Below the pieces are notes generated by a model, which worked only from the letters and a program-made list of their open reading frames with translations, was not told the origin of the DNA and made no database searches. From Euptelea pleiosperma (Eukaryota > Streptophyta > Magnoliopsida > Ranunculales > Eupteleaceae), in the NCBI GenBank assembly GCA_035048495.1, contig CM068553.1:28668978-28732977 (forward strand): 64,000 nucleotides of DNA. The letters run 5' to 3'. Of the stretch, positions 11,814 to 22,677 are shown piece by piece (position 1 is the stretch's first letter; the number at the start of each line of letters is the position of its first letter). The position numbers and the translations under genes are program-made.

Positions 11814-14800
11814 TGAAATTAGGGGTTTTCCGCATCGTTGGTTACGGAAACCCTAAAGTTCAACAAGATTTGTAAATTTCTCCGAATTGGTTCACTTAAT
11901 CTGCAAAAATGCAGACTTGCACAATGGCTCGTGTCGGATATCGTCCGCACTCGGGGTTAGGGCAAAATAAAGAACAAATTAACGAAAATCTACTAAAAAT
12001 GATGGAAAGATGAGAATGGTGGAAATCGAGATTAAAACAAGCTTTTTGATGAGATTTTTTTTTTGTTAGCTAATTTACGTAAATAGAATGAAACACAATA
12101 AATAAATGAATTATCAAAATAAATTTATTAATTAATCAAAGTATTACAAAACTCAAATAAAAACAAATGCTACAAAGAAAGCAATTAAATGAGAGTGCTA
12201 GAGAGAGAAAGTAAGAAAATGACCAAATTCTAGAGAGAGAAAATGTAAGAATGATAGAGATAAGTAAGAGAGAGAAAGTCCAGTCATAAGAAGGGCTAAG
12301 GATCGGCCTAGAGATGGGCCTACAGAAGCTACGAGATAATCATGGCCTAGGCTTAGGCTGTAATAATGGTGGCAGTCCGCTCCACAAAGAAGATGAAACA
12401 AGAGAGGGAAATGGAGGATACCACCTTACCTTTGATGGTGGAGATGACCGTGCATTTGCAGGTGGTTCAAGACGTTGTTGGCCTGAGATGAGAAGATGGA
12501 AAAGGCCGACAACGTTGGGACAGCAAAGTGAAGGGATCTGCTGGCGTGCAAGTAAGAAGTTGTTGGCCGGCTGTGGAGGACGTTGGTACGCCGGTGTGCA
12601 CAGTGGTGCAGTAGCGGAGATGGTAGCAGAGACTGCTATTGTGAAGACCGGTCTGTGCTGCAGGTTGGTGGCTTCTAATGGAGGAGCACGTGGTGGTCTT
12701 TTCGAGTTGGAAGAGAGCACCTCAAGGGGGAGGAGCGTTGGTGTAGGCTGGAGGGTGAAGGTGATGTATATGGAGACCAGTCCGGTCAGCAAGGTAAAAC
12801 GTATGCAGGTCAGCAAGGGGTGGAGATGATAGCCTATCGGGTGAGAGTTGTAGGCTTTTGGAGATCTTAGTCTCTACAATGGAAAGTAGAGATCCACTGG
12901 ACTTGTAGCAACAAAGGTGGCACGTTAGCTCCTGATGGGGTTGCAGGCCTACTCCCTAATCGTGAATGGATGAGGAGAGCGTGGGTAGCATGCAAGGGGG
13001 TGATGCTGTAGACGGTGAGAACGGCGGCTGTGAGATGTTGAGGTTGCAGGCCTTCACGTTTGTTGGAGGGAGATTCAAACCGTGTAGGTGGATGTGCACC
13101 AGCAAAATAGTGGAGAAGTACCACCGTATTGCAGGTTGGTGGTGTAGCACGCGGCAACAATGGAGGATGGGAAGATGGAGGAAATCACCGGCCGGAATTG
13201 CAGTGGATGCGCTGGTTATGTGGATGGTTGCAGGGTCTGCAACTTTGGACAACACTTGCTACAACCGGGAGCATGAGCAGGGAAAGAAGCCCGGAAGTTT
13301 CAGATGTGAAGAGGAGCTGCAACCTGTTGTGGGAAGGACAAGTTCTCCCAAAATCGGTGATGGAGTTCGCCGGAGAAGAAGAAGAGAGAGAATATGGAGA
13401 AGAGGAGATGCACGGGATGTGGCTAAACGGTGTACCAGGTCAGAGCTTAGACCTTGAGATGTAAGCTGCGCATGATTTTGCTGAAGGAGAAGCAAACCAT
13501 GAAAAGCAAGGTGGTTGTGAAAGAAACTGACTGGAGTTGTTCCTGCAACTCCAGTGAAATTCAAGAAGAAGAAGAAGAAGAAGAAGAGTGCTTACCTGGT
13601 GTTGCAAGGAGGAGCTCTAAAGCACTTGCAGGTCTGCAAGTTCCGGCGAGGAAGAGGAAGATGGAAAAGATGCAGCAGGGGGAAGAAAGGTGCTTGCTAT
13701 TTTGGAAGAGGATGGTGTTCATGTGTTGCAGGTTATAGCAAACAAGCAGCCCGTGTGGAAGATGGAGAGGCAGTGGCGAACGGTGGACATTGCTGCCTGG
13801 AACAAATGGAGATGCAGGCCATGAGTTCGCCGGAGTTGCAGGTCTGCAACTCTGGTTGACAGATGAAGAAATAAAAGAAGAAGAATAAGAAGAAGAGGGA
13901 GGAAATCTGACCGTGTAGGAGACGCACACCCTTTTCAGAGATCTGGAGTTGCAGGCTGGGTTCTTGGGCAGCAATGAGATGACGCTTGGAGATGGTGGTG
14001 GCTGGAAAAGGTGGAGTTGCAGACGCCGGAGTTCTGCAACTCCAGTGGAAAGAAAGGAAGAAGAAGAAGAGCAAGAAGAGGAGGAAGAAGAAGAAGAACA
14101 GGGTGTTCTTGAACAATTCCGGCAAGCTTTCGTCGGAATCAATGGAGGACGGTGGTGTAATTTTCGCCGGAGAAGGCAAAAAGAAGAAGCAAAACAATGA
14201 TCAGGGAAGAGAGGGGCAAGAAGAGAGAGTTTTAGAGGGGGAGGGAACCAAAAAGAAACCCACGGTTTCTTTCTCTTATAAAGGAAGAGAGAAACCGGGG
14301 GAGTTAAATTAGGGATTGGTGAGAAGTGGTCAAGGTTGACCACTTCCCCCATTGGCTTGAATGCGGGCTTGAATGTGGGCTTGTGAGAGCCCGTAAGTTT
14401 GTGGGCCGCTAAGGATTGTGGGCCAATGGATTTGGGCCACGAACTTTGGAGTCCATGAGAAATAGTAGGACATGGGTCATTACAAGGATAATTGGCCAGT
14501 GGGCCTTGTGACCATGTGTCAATGGGTATGGGCATGGGCTCAAGGATAAGCGGGCTGATGGGCCAGATGGATATGGGCCTCTTGCAAGGCCGTGGGTTAA
14601 GGTGTGTTTGGCCGCCAGGGAAGAAAAATAGATTTTTCTTGTGAAAACACCCATCAAGGAAAATGCATTTTTCTTTCCTCGAAGATCGAGCTATGCGCTC
14701 TCAGCCACAATCAACCATTTGAGACACTTCTCTTCACTCCAACGCGCCCTAGGGATTGAGATTTTACAATAGAGATCAGTTGGGTGATAGGATGGATGAT

Positions 14801-15463
14801 CGAATGATCGGTGGCACGATCGGATGGTCGGATCCATAGGATGGATAGATCAGATGGCGATCGAATGGTGGATTTGATAGATAATGGTGATAGGTCAAGG
14901 AGATAGAGTCAGTCAGAGCTAGGAGAGAGAAAATATCAGAAAATATAAGAAAATGAGCTGGCAGAGGGTCTAGAACCCTAATCTTCACTGTGTCCCTCTT
15001 CACGCTTCACCAGTAGAGCAAAGCATCATTTCTTGTTGATTCATGTAGCTTTAAACGCTTTGGTCCGTCTTTTGGTCATTGGCTCTCCTACTCTCTTCGT
15101 TCTTTGGGCTGGCTCTTCGGTCTTCTTGTTCAGCCCGTATTAACATAGCTTGTTTGGTTCTTTAAGCTTTGATGATAGGCTTCCATGGTTGATCGTGGGC
15201 CCGTCAGTCCTTGAGAATCGCCCGATAGGATCTCCTACAAGTGAAAAAGCGCGTAATGAGATTCAACTAAAATGGCTTAATACAGGACTATCCGAAATGC
15301 GTATATTTCATGTAAATTGTCAATTTTCGTCTAAAGAATGTGTTCTACAAAATGGAAGAAACTGTTACGTGGAAAAGTCGACGAAAAGATAAGTTTTACG
15401 TAGGAGAATGCAACATCGCTATAAGGAGAATGGCTTAAAATAAACACTTTTGAGCGAATATCA
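11814..15463 (-). repeat. Solo LTR C (3.65 kb, minus strand)
   Basis: Reads TGAAATTAGGGG..GCGAATATCA on the plus strand, flanked by AATCA at 11809-11813 and 15464-15468. No internal region or second LTR is present, so it is a solo LTR left by LTR-LTR recombination. It contains several inverted repeats of the GGAGTTGCAG/CTGCAACTCC family (best at 13830-13855) and GAA-rich runs. The large minus ORF at 13561-14535 is Ser/Pro/Phe low-complexity sequence in the LTR body. Confidence 0.9.
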
Positions 15464-15468
15464 AATCA

Positions 15469-15953
15469 CAAAGGTAAATCTCCATTTTCTATCTTCTCTT
15501 TCATTTTTCTCTCTAAAATCTTGTTCTTTCTCTTTATATTTCTTCTCTTATAATGCTTTCTAAAGTGATTGTTATTTGTTTTTATTTTCTTTTATGAATA
15601 AATTAGATTCAAGCATTGTAACTTGCATTATTTTAATAAATAAGTTTCTCTTTTTCACTTATGGTGTTTCTTTCTCTTTACGTATGTTAATTAGTTGATA
15701 GAAATCTCTTCAAAAAGATTATTTTAAATCTCAATCATTAATCACCACTCTCACCCTTCCATCCATATTTTCAAACACTTTCTATTATTTTAATGTTCCG
15801 ATAAATTGTGTTCCCTAACCCGAGTGCGGATTCGACATCCGACATATCGCTATACAAAGTTTGCATTTTTGTAGGATTTAAAGTGAACCGGAATTACAAA
15901 TATTGTTGAAATCTAGGGTTTCCGATCTGACGACACAAAAAACCCTAATTTCA
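15469..15953 (+). repeat. Element B 5' LTR, second part (R/U5 end)
   Basis: Continues from 11813 after removal of C and one AATCA copy. It holds the conserved block CCCGAGTGCGGATTCGACATCCGACA and ends AACCCTAATTTCA, two bases before the primer binding site. It matches the 3' LTR remnant at 45617-46038. Confidence 0.88.
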
Positions 15954-15955
15954 AA

Positions 15956-15974
15956 TGGCGCCACTGTTGCTCGG
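15956..15974 (+). promoter_or_regulatory. Primer binding site of element B
   Basis: TGGCGCCACTGTTGCTCGG starts two bases after the LTR. TGGCGCC is the 3'-end complement of tRNA-Asp used by many Athila-type elements; the 3' part of the site matches less well. D has the equivalent site. Confidence 0.75.
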
Positions 15975-16160
15975 TTGACGGGATTGCAAAATACGACATG
16001 AATTCGGAAAGCTGCTTATTCGTGAAGATCCGATTCAAATCGAAAACTCTCCATTTTATTTTTCACATTTTCCAATTATTATTTTAATACCTCGGACGGC
16101 CGAGTGCAAAGTTGTAATAACTTAGGGATTCACTTTCTCTCCTTTTAGAATAACTGCTAG
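15975..16160 (+). other. Element B leader, first part
   Basis: Untranslated sequence after the PBS, up to the GCTAG target duplication of D. It resembles the D leader just after its PBS (TGCAAAA.. GGAAAGCTGCT). It continues at 27159. Confidence 0.65.
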
Positions 16161-17547
16161 TGATAGTAGGATTTTTCCGCGTCGTTGGTTACGGAAATCC
16201 TAGATCTCAACAATATTTGTAATTATCCGATTCTTTTTCACTCAAATCCTGCAAAAATCACAGGGTTGTACAGTGGCTCGTGTCGGATGTCGATCCGCAC
16301 TCGGGATTAGTCGGATTAGCGCGAATAAGAACAAAAATTGACGGATCATCACAAGAAATAATAGATAAAAACAAACTTCATCATTCATTAATCAAAATGT
16401 CCTTACAATATTTGAATTAGCAACAGTCAAAACCAGACTAAAAAAAACATTCTAAAGAGAGAAAAATATAAGGAGAATAGGTAGAGAGAGAAAATGAGAG
16501 AGAAAGTGCAACTAAAGGGGTTTCCTAGAGAGAGAATGAGGAGAAGATAGAAAAACTAGAGAGAGTCCTAGAGAGATGAGAGAGAAAATCAAATTTAGAG
16601 AAAGAAGTTAGAGGGAGAGAATTAAAAGAAGATCACAGCCATTAAAGGAAGTTGGGGAGATGAATGGAGCCTTACCGTGATGATGAGGCAGAAGTTGTGG
16701 CTGAATCTTCTCCTCCTCTCTTCATCTTCCTTTTCTCCTTTCCCCCTTTTTTTTTTTTTTTTTTTTTTTTTTTCTAGTTGCATGGGTAGCACGAATGTGG
16801 AGAATGGTGGTGCAACCTTGCTGTCTTGGAGGAGCAGCAAGGTACCCTTGCAGGTTGGTGGTGACGATGGTGAATGACCAGCAGCGGCTTACATGGCATG
16901 AAGAGGTGAGGAACAACCAGCAACGTTAATGGCAGCCTGGTTTTTGAGAACGGTGTGAAGGTTTTTCAAGGGGTCACGGCTTGTGGAGTTGCACGTGGAG
17001 AAGAGAGTTGAGGGAGAAGGAAAGAGAGGATGCTGGGTAGAGAAAACGGTAAGAGAAGGGGTAGCAAGATGGCGGTAAGCTTTTGCTCTACTGGAGACAG
17101 ACGGTGGTGATCTACAACGGTGGAGAGATGGTGTGGGGGAAGACACCGGCGTGGAGAGAGGCTGAAGGGTAGAAAGGAGGAGGCGGATCTGCTAGAGGAA
17201 CAGGCCGTGATGGCTAGCAAGGTGGAGAGCAGTGCTCCTTCTTTTCTCTCTTCTTCTCTCTTCTTTTTTTATTTTTTATTTTTTTGCTGTGGAGAGAACC
17301 GGAGTTGCAAACCTGCAACTCCGGCTGATGGAGGAGGCGGTGGAGGATGTGCAGGTGAATGGGCGGCAGCAGCAAGGAAGAGAGGCAGACTAGACTCGTG
17401 GGGGGGGGCAGTAAGAGATGGAGAAGGAAAGAGGGAATGAGGCGTAGGGAGACTGAACCAAAGTAGCAACCGGAGTTGCAGGTGGCCGGAGTTGCAGACT
17501 TGCAACTCCGGTGAGCAGATTAAGAAGAAGACAAAGACGAAAAGGGA

Positions 17548-17625
17548 GAAGAAGAAGAAGAAGAAGAAGAAGAAGAAGAAGAAGAAGAAGAAGAAGAAGA
17601 AGAAGAAGAAGAAGAAGAAGAAGAA
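17548..17625 (+). repeat. (GAA)26 microsatellite in LTR D left
   Basis: Perfect GAA units; the right LTR of the same element has only 14 (25865-25906). Since both LTRs were identical at insertion, the repeat changed length afterwards. It accounts for 36 of the 39 bp length difference between the LTRs. Confidence 0.9.
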
Positions 17626-17844
17626 AGAAAAAAAGAAGAAGAGAGAAGAAAAAGAAGAAAGGGGGGGGCGCTCCACCAACTCGCCGGAGAAAGCTCGCCG
17701 GAAGAGGAAGGAAGAAGAAGAAAAGGAAGAGAAAGGAGAAAGAGAAGGGAGAGAAGGGGGGGGAGAGCTTTGGAGGAAGGAGAGGAAGAGATGGGAGAGG
17801 GATTAGGGTTCGAACGAACCCCTATCCTTCTCCTTTTAAAGCTT

Positions 17845-17870
17845 CCCTATTTCCATTAATGGAAATAGGG
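17845..17870 (-). promoter_or_regulatory. 26-bp perfect palindrome next to TATA-like box, LTR D left
   Basis: CCCTATTTCCATT followed by its exact complement. In the element's direction (minus) it is followed within a few bases by GCTTTAAAAGG, a TATA-like word, and about 25 bases further by GGGTTCGTTCGAACCC, an inverted repeat at the usual distance for a start site. The same order occurs in the right LTR and in solo LTR M. Likely core promoter; protein partner unknown. Confidence 0.5.
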
Positions 17871-18875
17871 GATTTTTGAAAATAAAAAAATAAGAAAAAT
17901 ATATATATTTTTTTTTTTAAGTAAAAACCTACTTTTCTATGGGGAATCTCCCCAATTAGTGGACCCCCCATTTAATTAAAATTATTTTGAAATTCGCGGG
18001 GTCCACTAACTGGTCGGACAGCGGGTCGATGATGATGGGCCCGGCTATTGGCCCACATGGACTGATGATGTCCATCGTCTCACAAGATGATGTGACAGAC
18101 ATTCTGATGGCGATCGGATGGATGGTGACTTGATTGGGACCCAGATTGGTAGATCGACGGATCTAGAGAGATCCAACGGTCCGATTGAAGATCCAACGGT
18201 CCGATGGAAGATCCAACGGTCAGAAAGCTAAGGGAGATGAGATAGAGCCGAAGGGTAGGAGTTCTGGGGTTAAGTCAGTAGATTCGAGGATCGAGAGATG
18301 AAGAGAGAGAGAGAATAAGAAGAGATGAGATAAAAAGTATCAAAAAAATGGAAAAAAGCACTGGCGGAGGGTCTGGAACCCTGGTCTTCACTGTGACCAT
18401 CCTCACGCTTCTCCAGTAGAGTCGACTATCATTCCTTGCTGACTCATGTGGCTTTAAACGCTTTGGTCCGTCTCTTGGTCATTGGCTCTCCTGCTCTCTT
18501 CGTTCTTTGGGCCGGCTTTTTGGTCCTCTTATTCAGCCCATATTTGGCCCATATCTTCTAGTCATAGCATGTGGGCTCTTTAAGCTTTGATGCTTTCATG
18601 ATCGATTTGGGCCCACAAGTCTCGAGAATCGTCCCATCGGGGTTTCCTGCGACAGAAGAAGCGCGTAATGAGACTCTATCAGAATGACTTCATATCTAGA
18701 CTTCCGAAAATGTGTTTAATGCATGCAAATATACCATTTCGTCCAGAAAAGTGTGTTCTACGCAACAGAAGAGACTCTTACGTAGAAAAGTAGGTAAATA
18801 GAGTATTTTACGTAGGAGAGTGCAATAACGCTAAAAGGATAATTGCTTAAAATAAGCACTTTTGAGCGAATATCA

Positions 18876-18888
18876 CAACCCCCAACCA
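18876..18888 (-). promoter_or_regulatory. Polypurine tract of element D
   Basis: Minus strand GGTTGGGGGTTG directly against the LTR TG; same as the PPT of A. Confidence 0.82.
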
Positions 18889-20853
18889 GCATATTGCCAA
18901 TCCTTGGCAATTAGTGCGAAATAAATGAGCTTAAAAAGGGCTCTGCACATGCTGCACACTTTTTCAAATTAGCTCAGGGAAAACACCGTTCGTCAAATTA
19001 TTGAATGGATGCAAAAATAGTTATATGCTAGCAAAGAGTTGGACAGTTTTGGCAAGACTACAGACTGATAATCATGACCCAGAATAGTCAGACTCTGCGT
19101 GTGTGTGTGCTTCAACATTCTCATCATCCGACAGTAAAGATTTCCAAATCACCTCTAAGTTTTTATGCCTCGACCTCAAATCTCACATGTTTAGCACTCA
19201 GAATAGAATCACACATGAAGGGTTTTCTTCTTTTCTCTCAATTTATATGTGAGGAGATATATTTAATATAAAGAGGCAAAAGATCTCACATATGTTTTAT
19301 TTGAAGGAAGGACATCTTTAACAGAAGAAGATCTCATGATTGGAATATCACTTCACTCGGGAACGTCAGATCAAACTCTATAGCTTCTCTTTCTCCAATC
19401 TCCACATTTTATGATCGTACTATCCTAGAATCAAGTAGGACTTTCCTGGGTTGTAATGAGGCTTAGGTCAGGTGTAGAGAGATAAAGGAATGCAGGATTT
19501 CAAAGACCTTGAGAGGATATTGCCCTTTTCTTGCACTTTTCCTGCGGCGTAACACCATTATCTGGTTCTTTTTCCTTTTTTTTTTTTTCATATTTTTCTC
19601 TTTTTCTTGATATTTCTGAGACTGCTCAATTTCTTTTCAGCACTTTTTCATACTTTCTTTCCATATTTTGTTTTCAGCTTGAACCACTTTCTTTTCCTTT
19701 TGATTTTTCTTCTTTACTTTTCTTTTCACGGTACACCCACATCAGTTATTTTTTTATCCTTCTCAAAAGTAGGGTAGCTAGTAACGCTTCGTAGCTGAAC
19801 TGGGTTTTTGGTTAATGGGCTTACAAAGAAAAGGCTTTTATAGAAGGGTTCAAGGGGTTTCTAGTGAAGTATAATTCAGGTGAGTAAAAAGGCTGAATGG
19901 TTCAGAAAAAATGGCCTAAATCATTTTCTAGGGTTTGCACTATCATGTATACTGTCTTGACTGGATACAAAGAAGGTTCTGTCATAGTAATCCAATGTTG
20001 ATGTCGTTCTGAGTTCCATGATCGAAGCAAAAGATAATGAGATCTCTCAACGAATATTGCGGGCATGAAGAATAGTGAGTCATCCATTGACTTAGGATTA
20101 TTGTATAACTCTCTGAAATGATTAAAGGCTCGAAAGCTCACTGGGTTAGGTCTCCACAATTATTCTCACAGGATCTCTAGAGTTTCAAAACTTAAGATGA
20201 CTCTGATGTTGATAGTGTACAATTGTGCCAAATCTGAGTTTTTCTGAGTTTTCAAACCTGCTGTAGCCACGCTTGACTTGACTCAAAGCTAACCTTAAAC
20301 AAAAATTGACATCCTCAATACTGACTTAACGGAGGTTTTCAGCTAATCAAAGTCAGGGTATTTGACACATTTTTGAAATTCTAGAAAACTTTTGGAGAAC
20401 ATCGGAAATCACCCCAAAAACAACCTTCTTTTTTTTTTTTTTTTTTTATATATTTATCAAAAGGAATACATGAGTTTTGGTAAATACCCACCCCCAACCA
20501 AAATATAGCACCGTCCTCGGTGCTCATGACCGGGACATAAAATGATAACAAATCAGTGATGATGATGCAAAGATTCAGGAAGGATGTTACCAAGTCGGCA
20601 AAAACTCGACAGTGTGTGATACCTGATGATTGGGAGAATGAATGTACCTGCATTTTCAGAGATATAACAATAATCACAAATGCATGAGACTCATGTACTC
20701 TAGGAATATCGGAATTGCCTTTCCGAAAGCGCTAAGTTTTACGTCTTCAGCCAGACATGATGGGGGTATATCAAGTACCCCCAACCAGGATAAAACTCAT
20801 GGAGACTGAGTGAATCTGCAGTCTTCCTGACACCTAAGGTGGAACGGAGACAA
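18889..20853 (-). other. Element D 3' untranslated region
   Basis: Homologous to A 2710-4615 and B 44308-45612. On the minus strand it shows a G-rich tract soon after the ORF stop (about 20800-20786), the AGCACCGAGGACGGTGCT hairpin with a second tract (about 20525-20490), then A/T-rich sequence with no supported gene. Confidence 0.75.
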
Positions 20854-22677
20854 CTATCCTATCCCTTGTCTAGGTATACCTGTGTAGAACAGGTCTTTCT
20901 CAGTGTAGACTGAGAGAAGGGCATTGAGCTCTCTGAGCAGACTGACAAAAGTACGGAGTTGATCTGGGAGGGATCGAAGCTTCTCAGTAAAGATTGAGAG
21001 GAGAGTAGGAGCGGTTTCTCTGAGCAGACCCGCAAAAACATTTAGTTCAGCGGGGAGGGATAGAAGCTTCTCAGTAAAGACTGAGAAGGGAGTAGTAGTG
21101 GGTTCTCTGACCGTGGTTAGCAGAGCCGCAAACTCATTGAGTTTTGCGGGAATGTATCTGAATGGAGCAGACTCCTGCAGATCAGTAATACCAGAAATGT
21201 TGGACTCCGAGATGAAGTCAGACTCACAGTGTTCATGACACTTAGATAATATATCTTCGAGAGAATCCTGAGTTAGACTCTCTACGGCACACGGGTTATC
21301 GAAAATATCGACGTAGGGTGACGGGTGAAAACTGTTGACCTCTTTCTCGATGTTTCCTGATGTGATAGGGATGTTCCAATCCCTGTACTCAATATGTTCC
21401 TCCTCGATAGGGATCGGTAGGTCCAGGACAGCGGGAGGCCCATTTTCTAGACATGGCTCATCAGTAGGAATGTCTGCATTCAGAGCAGAGAGAGAATTAT
21501 CAGAGATAGAGATGGGACTAAGTTCCTCTGTGCTCAGTCCAGAAGTTGGTGCTGTTAAGGGCACCAAAGATTGAGACTCGGGTTCATCACAATTGTTGCA
21601 CAATCCAAGGGAGGTGGGGAGGAACGGTAGATCTATGACAGCAGGGATCCTACGATCGAGACAAAACTCAGTGTCATGATTATCATCTTCAGGGTCCAGG
21701 TTAGAAGCAGCAGTGGGAGAGTGAGAAATAGGTTGCTCTGAGGTAGGTTCAGGATGTGGTGCTTTTAAAGGCACCGAAGAAGGAAACACTGGCTCCTCAA
21801 TAGTCTGGCTCGATCTAGGGGTGGGTACAACTTCTATTTCTTCCTCACAATGGTGGTACTGGGTCCAATTGTGCGGCTCCTCATTATAGGCTATTGGTGG
21901 ACTAGTGAAGTTGACTTCCTGTCTCTTATTTTCTAATTGAACTAGACGTTGCTCGAAACTCTCCATAGATTGCTGTTGTTGGTGCTCTAGACTTTGGAAA
22001 TACTGTTGTTGCTGGGCAATGTACTGAGAGAGAAGGTCCTCTAGACCGGGTGTAGTAGCCAACGGAGGTGGTTCAGCCAAGGTGAGCTGAGGTGCTAACT
22101 CTTGATTGTAGTCCGACTGGGTATGTAAGTTGTAAGGCAAAGTGGAGTCTGGGACTAGTTGCTGACTCTGAAAATCCTGAGGGGCCCACTGTTGATCAGA
22201 ATAGTCATTCTGTGGATATGACGGGTACTGGGATTGCGAGTATTGTCAGTCATACTCTCCATTGGGTTGATGGAACCCGGAAGGATAATTATCCTTCGGC
22301 AGTTGCTGCGGGAGGGCAGACTGTTCCCAACCAAAGTTATTGTGACTCCTATTATCCGGATAATAAGTGTTGTCATAGGAGGTCTGCATTGGAGATGGAA
22401 AGGTACAGACATCTTGCTGGATAGGAGGGTAATATCCTACAGACTGAGAATGGTACACAGGTTGCTGGACTGCGGAACGAAGGGCAGAGACTGAATTTTT
22501 AAGCTCTTGGAGTACAGAATTGTACTCCGGATCTTGGAGATTATCATACCCTGTAGAAGTGTGCGAGACTGGAGTATCATGATGATACGCAGAATTGTCA
22601 TACCATTGTTGAGAGTGATCACCTTGATTCTCACAGAAACTGTAGTAGGTCTCATACAAAGGCCGTTCATCTGCCAT
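20854..22677 (-). pseudogene. Unknown conserved protein of the non-autonomous element D (one premature stop)
   Basis: I do not recognise this protein. It starts MADERPLYETYYSFCENQGD; the ATG context and first residues recur in B and F. One frame runs from 22677 to 20854 (608 codons including the final TAG), broken only by TGA at 22248-22246. Residues 1-190 are rich in Tyr, Gln, Ser and Asn, probably disordered. A coiled-coil-like stretch follows (LEDLLSQYIAQQQQYF .. QSMESFEQRLVQLENKR), reminiscent of the region after the zinc knuckle in Athila Gag, though capsid and CCHC are absent. Then come two related ~65-residue acidic repeats (VPLKAP..RIPAVIDLPFL and VPLTAP..GPPAVLDLPIP). Near the C-terminus there are three copies of a ~30-residue repeat (SVFTEKLLSLPAELNVFAGLL type), and the end is IPRQGIG. 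Possibly a Gag-derived helper; function unknown. Confidence 0.7.

Larger units (their letters stand above)
16161..18875 (-). repeat. Element D 3' LTR (2715 bp, left copy)
   Basis: Plus-strand TGATAGTAGG..GCGAATATCA. It contains two inverted repeats CCGGAGTTGCA..TGCAACTCCGG (17299-17324, 17486-17511), 26 GAA units (17548-17625), a 26-bp palindrome (17845-17870) and the conserved LTR-start block. The Arg- and Lys-rich ORFs across the GAA run are reading artefacts. Confidence 0.93.

Noticed and set aside
12314..12829. 171-codon plus-strand ORF, with the opposing 158-codon minus ORF
   Set aside because: Both strands are open over the same LTR C sequence, as expected from skewed composition; no domain.
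13561..14535. 324-codon minus-strand ORF rich in Ser, Pro, Phe and Leu
   Set aside because: Lies wholly in solo LTR C; translation of CT-rich LTR sequence with low-complexity runs, not kept in other LTR copies.
15835..15953. Conserved block GAGTGCGGATCGACATCCGACA considered as a tRNA or small RNA gene
   Set aside because: It is present at the same place near every LTR 3' end, so it is part of R/U5; no cloverleaf with A and B boxes could be drawn.
17492..17879. Lys/Glu- and Arg-rich ORFs resembling nuclear proteins
   Set aside because: They read through the (GAA)n microsatellite of LTR D in different frames.
19531..19794. Phe/Ser-rich 87-codon ORF resembling a membrane protein
   Set aside because: T-rich stretch in the D 3' untranslated region, on the strand opposite to the element; not present as an ORF in A or B.
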